Position numbers and translations under genes: made by a program
Assembly (NCBI GenBank): GCA_947601495.1
Contig: CANQGE010000002.1
Coordinates: 62,001 to 126,000 of the forward strand
Origin: an uncultured Clostridia bacterium
Lineage (GTDB): Bacteria > Bacillota > Clostridia > TANB77 > CAG-508
Direction of reading: 5' to 3'
Length of the DNA: 64,000 nucleotides
In this document: in pieces, positions 54,973-62,925 of the stretch
Position numbering within the stretch: the first letter of the stretch is position 1
Layout of the letters: each line of letters begins with the position of its first letter
The notes under the pieces: generated by a model
What the model saw: only the letters and a program-made list of their open reading frames with translations
What the model was told of the DNA's origin: nothing
Database searches by the model: none

Positions 54973-56094
54973 CTACCTAATATTATTTATTTGTTGAACA
55001 TATTTGCTAATATACTTCTTAAATATTTCTTGAATTTGTTTTGTAGTAACTTGTTTTTTGTATTTAATTATTGTATATTGCTTGCTTACAAGATTTTTTA
55101 ATTGTTCTTCTGATACGCTTGCATCTACATCTATTGTTCTTTCAACTATATTAGCAACAAGTTTTTCTATTAATTCTCTTTTGTGTTTGTTCTTAACTTC
55201 AGGGTTATCTATGTTCTGCAAAACTAAATAATCTAATAAGAAAGTTTCGTCTATGTATTTTTTAGATTTTCCTCTTTCTTTATATTCTTTTACATTAGTT
55301 GAGTTTTCAGTAACTTTTTCTTTTTCCATTTCTGTAATAAGGAAATCCCAAAGTTTTGCTGCATATTGGAAGTTAACATTTTTTAAAATAACATTGTTTT
55401 TTCTAAGTGGTGGAGTTATTAGCGGTACTTTTAGTCTTTCTAATACTTGATATGTTGATGTTAAAGTTAAACTAATAACTGACTTTTCTAATTCTCTAAC
55501 TCTGTCTAATATTTCCTTTCTATCGTCTGTTTTATCTACTTCTTCAGTAGATGATGTCATTAAAATTTCAATATCTACTCTATTTTTTCCGTTATAAGAA
55601 TTTCCTTTATAATCAAATTTTTTGAAGAACTTAGCTGGCTTTTTTCCTTGCTCTATTATTTTCTTTTTTTCTTTTCTTATAATAATTAGCATTTTTTGAA
55701 TTAGTGTATATATAAATCTATTTTCATAAGTATTGAATGTTTCTTCTTTAAATACATTAAGTAGTTTTTCTGGCTTTACATCACCATTTTCATCTACATC
55801 TTCTATTAAATTGGCATTTTTTGATAAATGTTTTATGCTTTCTACAGTAACTTTTTTTATTTTTTCAATTTCAACTATTTCTTCTTCGTTTACAATTAAT
55901 CTAGTAGGAGACTTTAAAATATTTTCCAAATATTCTAACGTTCCTTCCATTTTTTCTATCCAAAGACTTTCTACTTTAGGTTTATTAGTTTCTGTTCTTA
56001 CTGTCATATTTGATGAAACTTTTTCTTTAAATTTTTTTATTCTTCTTTCATCAGAATCTGCATAAACTTCAAAAACATCCAAAATTTTATCCAT
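54973..56094 (-). CDS. DUF2357/McrC-N-like protein without nuclease motif
   Basis: 373 residues, soluble. The segment EETFNTYENRFIYTLIQKML and the later PLITPPLRKNNVILKNVNFQ with AAKLWDFL are typical of DUF2357, the N-terminal domain of McrC-like partners of McrB ATPases. I see no PD-(D/E)xK nuclease motif after it; the C-terminus is a charged helical region ending YISKYVQQINNIR. It directly follows the McrB-type ATPase gene, so they probably form a complex. A nuclease-free McrBC-like pair inside a surface-protein operon is unusual. Confidence 0.6.
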   Translation of the reverse strand: MDKILDVFEVYADSDERRIKKFKEKVSSNMTVRTETNKPKVESLWIEKMEGTLEYLENILKSPTRLIVNEEEIVEIEKIKKVTVESIKHLSKNANLIEDVDENGDVKPEKLLNVFKEETFNTYENRFIYTLIQKMLIIIRKEKKKIIEQGKKPAKFFKKFDYKGNSYNGKNRVDIEILMTSSTEEVDKTDDRKEILDRVRELEKSVISLTLTSTYQVLERLKVPLITPPLRKNNVILKNVNFQYAAKLWDFLITEMEKEKVTENSTNVKEYKERGKSKKYIDETFLLDYLVLQNIDNPEVKNKHKRELIEKLVANIVERTIDVDASVSEEQLKNLVSKQYTIIKYKKQVTTKQIQEIFKKYISKYVQQINNIR

Positions 56095-56110
56095 TATGTA
56101 TCTCCTTAAA

Positions 56111-57655
56111 TTATCCTAATTTCTTTAATCTTAATACGTATTCTATACATTCTTTCATTTTGCCTTTTCCAAAAGTTTTATCTAGGAAAATAACGAAACC
56201 ATCTATTTCATCTTTTATGTATGCTATGTTTAATTGTTCAAGTTTTCTTAATATTTTTTTAGCAATAAAGTAATCTATTCCTTCTACTTCTTCACCGCCA
56301 CAAGCAACATAAGCTGAAACGAATTTTCCTAAGTGGCTTACAATACGGTTACCAAAAGCTACTCTGAAATGTTTAATAACAAAATTATCCATTTCATTTA
56401 TCTTTTTCCAGTTTTCTTCTGAAACAGGATGTTCATCTCTTGCTTGCATAAATAATTTATCAAGATAACTAAAGTTAACATTCATAGGTGCAGTGTCTTC
56501 TGCAACAAATGCTTGTCCTTTATCGTTTATATCTATTGGCATAGCTCTATCGTAAACTTTATCTGTAACCATAAATGTAGAATCATCGTTATTGATTGTT
56601 CCAATATACCAAGTATTTGGTGGTATTTGTATTCTTCCTTCTATAATATGTTTTGGGTCATTTTCCCAAGGACTAGCAACTACTTCAATTTTCCATTCAT
56701 CTCTGTTTGGCATTTCTAGAATAGATAGCATCTCAGCAAAATAGTACTCAACACGTGCTAAGTTCATCTCATCTAGTATTACTGTATAAACATCATCTGT
56801 ATATGATGCAGTATATAGTGCCTCTAGAAGTGGTGTTTCATTAAATTTCTTTGTAAATTCATTGAAGTATCCAAAAAGCTCTGTTCTATCTCTCCAAGAC
56901 GGTTGAACTGAAACAACACAAGAATCATGTTTTAAAAATTTTCCCCATGCATAAGCAAGTGATGTTTTACCAGTACCAGAAATACCTTGAAGAATAACTA
57001 ATTTTGTAGAAGAAAGTCCAGCTATAAAAATTCTTATCATTTGTAAAGAATAATATAAGTGTAATCTAGATGCTGCAAAGTTTCTAAATGCTACACATAA
57101 TTCTTCTAGTGTGAAATCATTATTATAGTTTTGAACTTTATATTTAGCAAATTTTCTATCTACAAGTTCAAGTCTAGCAAATCTAATTCCATCTCCAACT
57201 TCGTTTTCTTCAGCACCATTCTCTCCATTTTCATTACCGAATCCTGAAGAATAATCTCCATTTTCAGATGGTGGCAAACCAAGTTGTGAAACTTTCATTG
57301 CCATTATTTCTTCTCTTTCTTTTGTCATCATTTGTACTTTTTTATTAAGTTCTGCTACTTCTTTCATCATACTTTCTTGTTCTACAAGAGTTTTTCTAAA
57401 TCTAACATATTTTCTTATTAGTAAATATAGAAGTAAAACTAGTAATATTAGAATAAGGGCCACAGCACCAACTGCTATTGCAACTAAAACCCATTCTTGT
57501 ATAGAAAAGTCATTTCTATATTGCCTAATTAAGTGAATATATGCTGGTATATCAAATAGTTGTTTAATTCCATTTAATATTCCAAACACTATTGTTTTTA
57601 CTCCAGTAAAGAAAGTATTTAAAAATTCATATAAAAATCTTACATATGTATCCAT
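56111..57655 (-). CDS. Membrane-anchored McrB-type AAA+ ATPase
   Basis: 514 residues. A membrane helix (about 56-80) and a short coiled coil (about 90-120) precede an acidic/Gly-Asn linker and the AAA+ domain. Walker A is GISGTGKT (224-231). Walker B with the McrB signature is VILDEMNLARVEYYF (292-306). Sensor-like IGTINNDDSTFMVTDKVYDR follows. The McrB/dynein-like branch is supported by LDEMNLA and the 'ELFGYFNEF' insert. McrB proper is a GTPase of a restriction system; this one is tethered to the membrane and sits among fibre and signal-peptidase genes, so envelope assembly or remodelling is a reasonable idea. Confidence 0.8.
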   Translation of the reverse strand: MDTYVRFLYEFLNTFFTGVKTIVFGILNGIKQLFDIPAYIHLIRQYRNDFSIQEWVLVAIAVGAVALILILLVLLLYLLIRKYVRFRKTLVEQESMMKEVAELNKKVQMMTKEREEIMAMKVSQLGLPPSENGDYSSGFGNENGENGAEENEVGDGIRFARLELVDRKFAKYKVQNYNNDFTLEELCVAFRNFAASRLHLYYSLQMIRIFIAGLSSTKLVILQGISGTGKTSLAYAWGKFLKHDSCVVSVQPSWRDRTELFGYFNEFTKKFNETPLLEALYTASYTDDVYTVILDEMNLARVEYYFAEMLSILEMPNRDEWKIEVVASPWENDPKHIIEGRIQIPPNTWYIGTINNDDSTFMVTDKVYDRAMPIDINDKGQAFVAEDTAPMNVNFSYLDKLFMQARDEHPVSEENWKKINEMDNFVIKHFRVAFGNRIVSHLGKFVSAYVACGGEEVEGIDYFIAKKILRKLEQLNIAYIKDEIDGFVIFLDKTFGKGKMKECIEYVLRLKKLG

Positions 57656-57659
57656 TTTC

Positions 57660-58658
57660 TCATCCTTTGTTTTCTAAAATTTTAATATCTTTGTACATTT
57701 GTTTATTTATGTCATTATCACTTACGATAATACAGCTAAATATTTCGAGTATATTTAATTCTTCATTTGATAGTTTCGGCATGCTATCATTTGTTTCTAA
57801 AGCAAATTTAAAGCCTCTGTTTATAAGTTTAAATACATCTACTTTATTTTTTATAAAATCATCATAAGTAATCTTAAAATAAATTTTATCTTGTGCAGCT
57901 TGATTTTCTAATGTTTCTATTAGTTGATCTAGTTTCGTTTTTTTCTTTAATAAATCCACTGAAAAATCACATACATATTTTTTTGCGAAGTCTAAATCTA
58001 TTATTTCTAGTAGAACTTTACTTGTAATCATTGGATATTCCACAAATAATTTGTCTTCTGCAACAATTTCTGTATCAAAAACATTTTGTATAACTTCTTC
58101 GCTAAAAATTTCTGGAAAATCGAAAAAGTATTTTAGCTTTACTCTATAATAATTTTTTTCTTTTGGATCTATTTTAGTTATGTCTAATTCAAAGTCTTCT
58201 GATTTATAATATTTTTCAAAATCTTTTAACTCACTTATATCTTCTTCTACAATTTTAGTAAATTCTTCTTTAAAGTTTTCTATTGAGGAAGAATTTAAAT
58301 TAAGTGTTTCAATTCTTTTTTTATCTATTGTATCTATAATTTTTTCTAAATCGCCATTTCTTACATTATCAAAATAATAATAATATTTGAAAAACATAAG
58401 AATGTTGTTTATGAGTTCTGTTTTTCTTGGCTCTTCTGCTACTAGCTCATCTCTTTTTCTATCTAACGCATCATCTATTCGCTTGTAGAAAAGTCGTATT
58501 TGATTATTTAAATCAAAATTATAATATCGAGAATTTACATATGTTTGAATGAAAGCCTCTACAACATCTTTATCATATTTACTTTTTAAGATTAAAATAC
58601 TATATTTCTTTAATCTTTTTTTTACGTTATTCACATAATTAAAAACAATATTATTCAT
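57660..58658 (-). CDS. Hypothetical helical protein of the fibre operon, 332 aa
   Basis: Unrecognised, soluble, Lys/Asp/Ile-rich and helical (for example NYVNNVKKRLKKYSILILKS, LDRKRDELVAEEPRKTELIN). No motif for catalysis or nucleotide binding seen. It begins 2 bp before the preceding stop region and sits directly before the AAA+ gene, so it may be a third part of the ATPase complex. Confidence 0.7.
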   Translation of the reverse strand: MNNIVFNYVNNVKKRLKKYSILILKSKYDKDVVEAFIQTYVNSRYYNFDLNNQIRLFYKRIDDALDRKRDELVAEEPRKTELINNILMFFKYYYYFDNVRNGDLEKIIDTIDKKRIETLNLNSSSIENFKEEFTKIVEEDISELKDFEKYYKSEDFELDITKIDPKEKNYYRVKLKYFFDFPEIFSEEVIQNVFDTEIVAEDKLFVEYPMITSKVLLEIIDLDFAKKYVCDFSVDLLKKKTKLDQLIETLENQAAQDKIYFKITYDDFIKNKVDVFKLINRGFKFALETNDSMPKLSNEELNILEIFSCIIVSDNDINKQMYKDIKILENKG

Positions 58659-58660
58659 CT

Positions 58661-59728
58661 TTAGTTCTCCACAACACTTACATTAACTTTAGGTGGTTCA
58701 GAAGAATCTGATACTGGATATGAGTAGTCATTTGCTGCAACTTTTTTATAAAACTTTATAACTCTACTTTCTTCTGCATCTATTGCAAATTTAATACTAT
58801 TTACATAGTCATAACTTTCTCCAGAGGATTCTATTTGTGTGTATGTTACATTATCTGTGTCTCTATTTTCTAAGTATATTAATGAGGTTGTATCTAGAAC
58901 TACTTCCTCTGGATTAAATTCTAACAAAATACGCATGGAATGACATTTTGCTTTATTTTCATCTGATAAACTTAAGTAGTCTTGTATATTTACTGTACTT
59001 CCAACAATACGACCATCAAATGCTTGGTCTACTACATAATAGTTTAATGTATTTGTTACTATAACATTTAAATAGGGGCTGTATGCTTCATCTTCAATTT
59101 GATAACTCATACCAGGATTTCCTATTGTAATTTTAAATGTTCCTTTTAAGGTTTTCTTATATGGTGATGTTGATTCTGCGGTTACTGTAACAAAAACATA
59201 GTCATCATTTTCTAATCTCTTATTTTGCTTTAAGCTAAATTGGAAATTAAATGAACTTATATTGTTGTCTGCAAAGATTGTTTTAGAAATTCCTTCGTCT
59301 TCGTTATATTGATCCTCTCTTGTATCTGCTATAATAAAGTCTATTAAATCTTCACCATATTCTTCTCCATTAGCTTTAAAAACTTTACAAGTATATTTTA
59401 TTGTATAATTAATGTTTACTTTTGAAACTTCTTCAATATTTTTTCTACTGTTCATATTAATAGTAACTGCATAAGGTTCTGCACCAGACCAGTTATCTGC
59501 TTCGTAAACTGCTGTGTCTTCTGATAATCTATCACTATTAAAGTAAAAAGCTTTAGAATTGAAATAGTAGTTTCTAATAGCTCTATATACATATCTTGAA
59601 AAAGTAATAGACGCTGGTAGAATAACCCTAATAAACACTTGTATTACTATGAATAGTAGTATTAAAAAGAATACTAATTTTTTAACGCCACCATTTTTTC
59701 TTCTAATTCTTGTTCTTGTTTCTTTCAA
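58661..59728 (-). CDS. Membrane-anchored secreted beta-rich protein of the fibre operon, 355 aa
   Basis: Basic start (MKETRTRIRRKNGGVKKLVF) and a helix (about 17-38), then a large beta-rich extracellular part with AVTINMNSRKNIEEVSKVNI, NYTIKYTCKVFKANGEEYG and YVFVTVTAESTSPYKKTLKG. The repeated strand pattern suggests Ig-like or TasA-like domains. No TYAWF-type SipW motif, so it may stay anchored. Possible fibre anchor. Confidence 0.65.
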   Translation of the reverse strand: MKETRTRIRRKNGGVKKLVFFLILLFIVIQVFIRVILPASITFSRYVYRAIRNYYFNSKAFYFNSDRLSEDTAVYEADNWSGAEPYAVTINMNSRKNIEEVSKVNINYTIKYTCKVFKANGEEYGEDLIDFIIADTREDQYNEDEGISKTIFADNNISSFNFQFSLKQNKRLENDDYVFVTVTAESTSPYKKTLKGTFKITIGNPGMSYQIEDEAYSPYLNVIVTNTLNYYVVDQAFDGRIVGSTVNIQDYLSLSDENKAKCHSMRILLEFNPEEVVLDTTSLIYLENRDTDNVTYTQIESSGESYDYVNSIKFAIDAEESRVIKFYKKVAANDYSYPVSDSSEPPKVNVSVVEN

Positions 59729-59749
59729 AGCAAACCTTCCTTTTTATAA

Positions 59750-60415
59750 TTAGTCTCCTGTAATAATTTGATGTGAATCAATTGAAATTTCTATGCATTC
59801 CATTATGTTTTGATATGTATCATCTTTTGAATATTCTTCTGGGAATGTTATTTTCATCATATATGTACGAGAAAATGGATGTCCATACACTATGTCTAAG
59901 CTTTCTGTTATTCCTTGATCTTTTATGTATTCTGGTTCATTAGCTAATACTAAATGTTTGAACATAGTATTATAATCATCCCAATGTACATTATCTGTAA
60001 CTCTTTCTTCAAGCTCTAACTTATTTTGTAGATTATTTGAAGTAAGATCTTGGTCTATATATAATTCATATTGAAGTGGTAAGTTAGTGGTTGTTCTAAT
60101 TTTAAGATCACATTTCATATCTGTTTCTGAAATAACTTCTTTTCCTGTTTCTTCATCAACATAGAAATTTGAAATTGTGAATTTTACATATTGTGTATCA
60201 CCAGGTAACATATCTTCAATAGGAATTGTTTTGGTTTCATATTCATCTTTTAATAGATAGAAAGCAACGTCTATATCAGCTGTTGAATTAGCCTCAGATT
60301 CATATAATGAAAATGAGTTAAAAATAATTCTATAAAGGACTAATATGATTATTAAACATATTAGTATTTTAACCTTTTTTGCTTTCTTTTCTCTCAAGTA
60401 TTTTCCTCTAACCAT
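59750..60415 (-). CDS. TasA-like secreted protein, 221 aa
   Basis: N-terminal basic stretch and helix (about 15-33), then FSLYESEANSTADIDVAFYL, a typical post-signal segment of TasA/CalY-like proteins. IEDMLPGDTQYVKFTISNFY is the family's 'PGD..F.I.N' strand pair. It ends with ECIEISIDSHQIITGD. Likely SipW-dependent fibre subunit. Confidence 0.75.
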   Translation of the reverse strand: MVRGKYLREKKAKKVKILICLIIILVLYRIIFNSFSLYESEANSTADIDVAFYLLKDEYETKTIPIEDMLPGDTQYVKFTISNFYVDEETGKEVISETDMKCDLKIRTTTNLPLQYELYIDQDLTSNNLQNKLELEERVTDNVHWDDYNTMFKHLVLANEPEYIKDQGITESLDIVYGHPFSRTYMMKITFPEEYSKDDTYQNIMECIEISIDSHQIITGD

Positions 60416-60431
60416 TTTTTCCTCTTTTGAA

Positions 60432-60923
60432 TTAAATTTTTACATCCTTTTTAGTATTTCTTTTGAATAAGAACCACCAGGCAAAAATTGTAACAGTAAT
60501 CATTGCTACAACTTGTGGCGTTGTTATAATGCTAATAATCATTGCCACTGGTATTATAAATACTACTTTTCCAACAACATCATTCGAAGTTATCGGTTCA
60601 TCTTCTGTATTATTTGCATCACCTTTTGTTATTATTTGATTTTCTTCCTTTTCAATAACTCTGTGTGTTACAAAATTGTCTTTGCTTTTATATGTTATTA
60701 TGTCATTTACATTTACGTCATTCGTTAGTTTAACTACTATGATGTCATCTATTTGAATTGTTTCTGCCATACTACCAGTTATAACTTGAAAAATTGTAAA
60801 TCCTAAAAAATTTATGTGGTCTTTATTAAAAATTTTAAGTTGTGCATAGCAAAAGCAAACAATAACTAAAATTACAATTAATATAATTGAAATAAAATCT
60901 ACTTTTTTTCCTTTTATTATCAT
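60432..60923 (-). CDS. SipW-type signal peptidase I (3 of 3 active-looking)
   Basis: 163 residues, with two or three helices. Ser51 in FQVITGSMAETIQIDDIIVV and His87 in DNFVTHRVIEKE form the SipW-type pair. KGDANNTEDEPITSNDVVGK is the box E-like region. The GSM context differs from SESM/TESM of the other two peptidases, which may mean different substrates. 9 bp after the TasA-like gene at 60933. Confidence 0.9.
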   Translation of the reverse strand: MIIKGKKVDFISIILIVILVIVCFCYAQLKIFNKDHINFLGFTIFQVITGSMAETIQIDDIIVVKLTNDVNVNDIITYKSKDNFVTHRVIEKEENQIITKGDANNTEDEPITSNDVVGKVVFIIPVAMIISIITTPQVVAMITVTIFAWWFLFKRNTKKDVKI

Positions 60924-60932
60924 TTTTGTTCC

Positions 60933-61547
60933 TTAGTTTGAAAGATATTGTATTACGTTTATTTTAATTGGCATTTGTATTTTTGTTCCAGCCATTTCTG
61001 ATGCTTTTGAGTCGTTTTTGTTTCCTTCTTCTGTGTCTAAGTTTTCCCAAACAACATCAAGTCTTAAGTTATCTATTGGATCAGATTTTATTTCATCTAA
61101 CTTTTTGATTGTTTCAATAATTATTTTTCCATCTTCATCAAATTGCATTTCTTGTTTAACGCCATCTTCTTCTAAACCTGTTACTCTTAAATTTATATCT
61201 GAAATTTCTCTTAGTTTAGATTCATCTATTTCTATTGTGTATTTTATTGAAACTTGTGTACCTGTTGTATCTACTTTTAAATTAAAGTATCCTTGCATTC
61301 CAGGTGCTACTTTAGGTTTTTGTACATGTCTTTCTTCATTCCAAGTAAAATCATTTATTAGGAATTCATGTGTGTCTTGTGTTATATCTTGATCATTTAT
61401 TTTAATGTTCCATTGAGCAATATTCATATCTTTTGAAATGTTTACTTGATTTACGTATTTAGAATATGCATATCTTAATATGAAAAATAGTAGTACTAAT
61501 ATTAACAATAAAATTAAAATTTTCTTTTTTTTGCTCACATTAATCAC
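60933..61547 (-). CDS. TasA-like SipW-dependent secreted protein, 204 aa
   Basis: Signal helix KKKKILILLLILVLLFFIL, then RYAYSKYVNQVNISKDMNIA and QWNIKINDQDITQDTHEFLI. This matches the plus-strand protein at 52843. VAPGMQGYFNLKVDTTGTQV is the family's 'PG..G.F.L.ID' strand region, and the end is QMPIKINVIQYLSN. Its start abuts the previous gene's stop region (1 bp apart). Confidence 0.8.
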   Translation of the reverse strand: MINVSKKKKILILLLILVLLFFILRYAYSKYVNQVNISKDMNIAQWNIKINDQDITQDTHEFLINDFTWNEERHVQKPKVAPGMQGYFNLKVDTTGTQVSIKYTIEIDESKLREISDINLRVTGLEEDGVKQEMQFDEDGKIIIETIKKLDEIKSDPIDNLRLDVVWENLDTEEGNKNDSKASEMAGTKIQMPIKINVIQYLSN

Positions 61548-62627
61548 CTAATTACCTGATTTTTCTTTTCTTTTTTTCTCTAATAAAGCTCTTTTTTCTT
61601 CTTCTGTCATAGAATTTAATTTTGCTCTTAATAAAGCTTTCTTTTCTTCTTCTGTCATACTCTTTAATTTAGCTTCAATTAATTCTCTTTTTCTTTGTTC
61701 TTCTGTTTTTGGTGCAACTTCTGCTTTTACCTCTACTTTTGGTTCTTGTTTTACTTCTGCTTTTGGCAATTTGCTTTCTTCTTTTTGTTCTATTTTATTT
61801 TCTTCAGTTTCCTTTTTAATACTTTCTTCTACTTTTGCATTTTCTTTTTTCTCTTCTACGTTAGTTTCTTTATTTTCTTCTTTAGTTATTTTGCTTTCTT
61901 CTATTTCTTTTTTCTCTTCGTGTTTTTCTTCTGCTTGAGTTGTGTTTTCTTCTATTTTTACATTTTCTTTAACTTCTTCTTTTTCTTCAACTTTCTTTTC
62001 TTCTACGGTTTCTTTCTTAGTTTCTTTTTCTTCTTTCTTATCTTCTTTAGTTACTTTTTCTTCTTTATTTTCAGTTTTATTTTCCTTTTTGATTTCTATT
62101 TCTTCTTTATCGCCTTCTTTAATTTCTAATACAACTGAATATAATGTGTAAAGGAAAATAATTAATGTTGGGAAAACTACTATAAATAAGAATCCCCATT
62201 TTGATTCTATGAAAGATAAGAATCTTCCAACTTTAGGTACTACTGTTGCAGTAGATGTTTTTCCTATGTATGTAGAACTTGAAAGCCTATAGTCTCCTTC
62301 AACTGTGTATGTGTATTCTTTATCTGTTACTCTTTCAGTATTTGTTACTTTAGCAAAGTAAATAGATGTTTCTCCCATTCTTGTTCTGTAGAAAAATATT
62401 TTATCTCCAACTCTTACATCTGATAATTTGTTTCTTTTTACTAATAGTAAATCACCTAATGCATAGTCAGGCTTTAAATTATCATCTGTTATAGGAATAA
62501 TTGAAGTTGTTCCCAAAACAGTAACTTTGTAATCGTTGTATGATAATAAACATATCGTTACAAAAATAACAACAATTACATATATGAATATTAGTAGATT
62601 CTTCAAAAAATCCAATATTTTCTTCAC
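61548..62627 (-). CDS. Signal-peptidase-like protein lacking catalytic residues, with charged tail
   Basis: 359 residues, first gene of the fibre operon. Residues 1-175 have the plan of a SipW-type signal peptidase: helix (10-29), then IIPITDDNLKPDYALGDLLL where active enzymes have SM, and RTRMGETSIYFAKVTNTERV where His is expected. Box E-like VEGDYRLSSSTYIGK and a second helix near 143-166 follow. Ser-Met is replaced by Asp-Asn and the His is missing, so it is probably inactive. The C-terminal half is a Lys/Glu-rich tail, ending in two 16-residue repeats AKLKSMTEEEKKALLR / AKLNSMTEEEKRALLE. Confidence 0.75.
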   Translation of the reverse strand: MKKILDFLKNLLIFIYVIVVIFVTICLLSYNDYKVTVLGTTSIIPITDDNLKPDYALGDLLLVKRNKLSDVRVGDKIFFYRTRMGETSIYFAKVTNTERVTDKEYTYTVEGDYRLSSSTYIGKTSTATVVPKVGRFLSFIESKWGFLFIVVFPTLIIFLYTLYSVVLEIKEGDKEEIEIKKENKTENKEEKVTKEDKKEEKETKKETVEEKKVEEKEEVKENVKIEENTTQAEEKHEEKKEIEESKITKEENKETNVEEKKENAKVEESIKKETEENKIEQKEESKLPKAEVKQEPKVEVKAEVAPKTEEQRKRELIEAKLKSMTEEEKKALLRAKLNSMTEEEKRALLEKKRKEKSGN

Positions 62628-62684
62628 TTTTCTATTTCCTTTACTAAATTTTTTAATGTATAAACATAGTTTTACATATTTTAA

Positions 62685-62713
62685 ATTTTACCACTATTTC
62701 TAGCTGTATTCAA
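62685..62713 (-). promoter_or_regulatory. Promoter of the ten-gene fibre operon
   Basis: In minus sense TTGAAT, 17 nt, TAAAAT, about 58 bp upstream of the first start codon. Confidence 0.6.
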
Positions 62714-62783
62714 TGTAATTTGTGTTTCATTTTCTTATAGTTTATATTTCATTTTTTTATTTTGTGTAACAAAAAAATTTTTC

Positions 62784-62801
62784 TGTAATAAATTTGTTAC
62801 A
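62784..62801. promoter_or_regulatory. Palindrome TGTAAT-N6-GTTACA between divergent promoters
   Basis: Same 6-6-6 design as the palindrome upstream of the pilus promoter, with one half-site base different. A further half-site TGTAAC lies at 62765-62770. It is 41 bp upstream of the plus-strand -35 and 70 bp upstream of the minus-strand -35. Confidence 0.45.
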
Positions 62802-62842
62802 AAAAAGAAATATTTTTTTAGTCCATTTTGTTAAAAAATCCA

Positions 62843-62871
62843 TTTACATTTTTTTTTCTTTATATTATAAT
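62843..62871 (+). promoter_or_regulatory. Plus-strand promoter at 62.8 kb
   Basis: TTTACA, 17 nt, TATAAT, followed by a 54-nt leader with a GGAGG ribosome binding site. Confidence 0.75.
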
Positions 62872-62925
62872 TCTTTGTATAAATGTAATGTATATTGATT
62901 TATTTTGTCTATATGGAGGTTCAAA

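Noticed and set aside
54973..57655. McrBC restriction system
   Set aside because: The DUF2357 protein shows no nuclease motif, the ATPase is membrane-anchored, and no DNA-binding N-domain of McrB is visible; a defence role is kept only as an alternative.
61695..62151. Phe-rich plus-strand frames opposite the charged tail at 61.7-62.1 kb
   Set aside because: Low-complexity shadow of Lys/Glu codons; no ribosome binding site.
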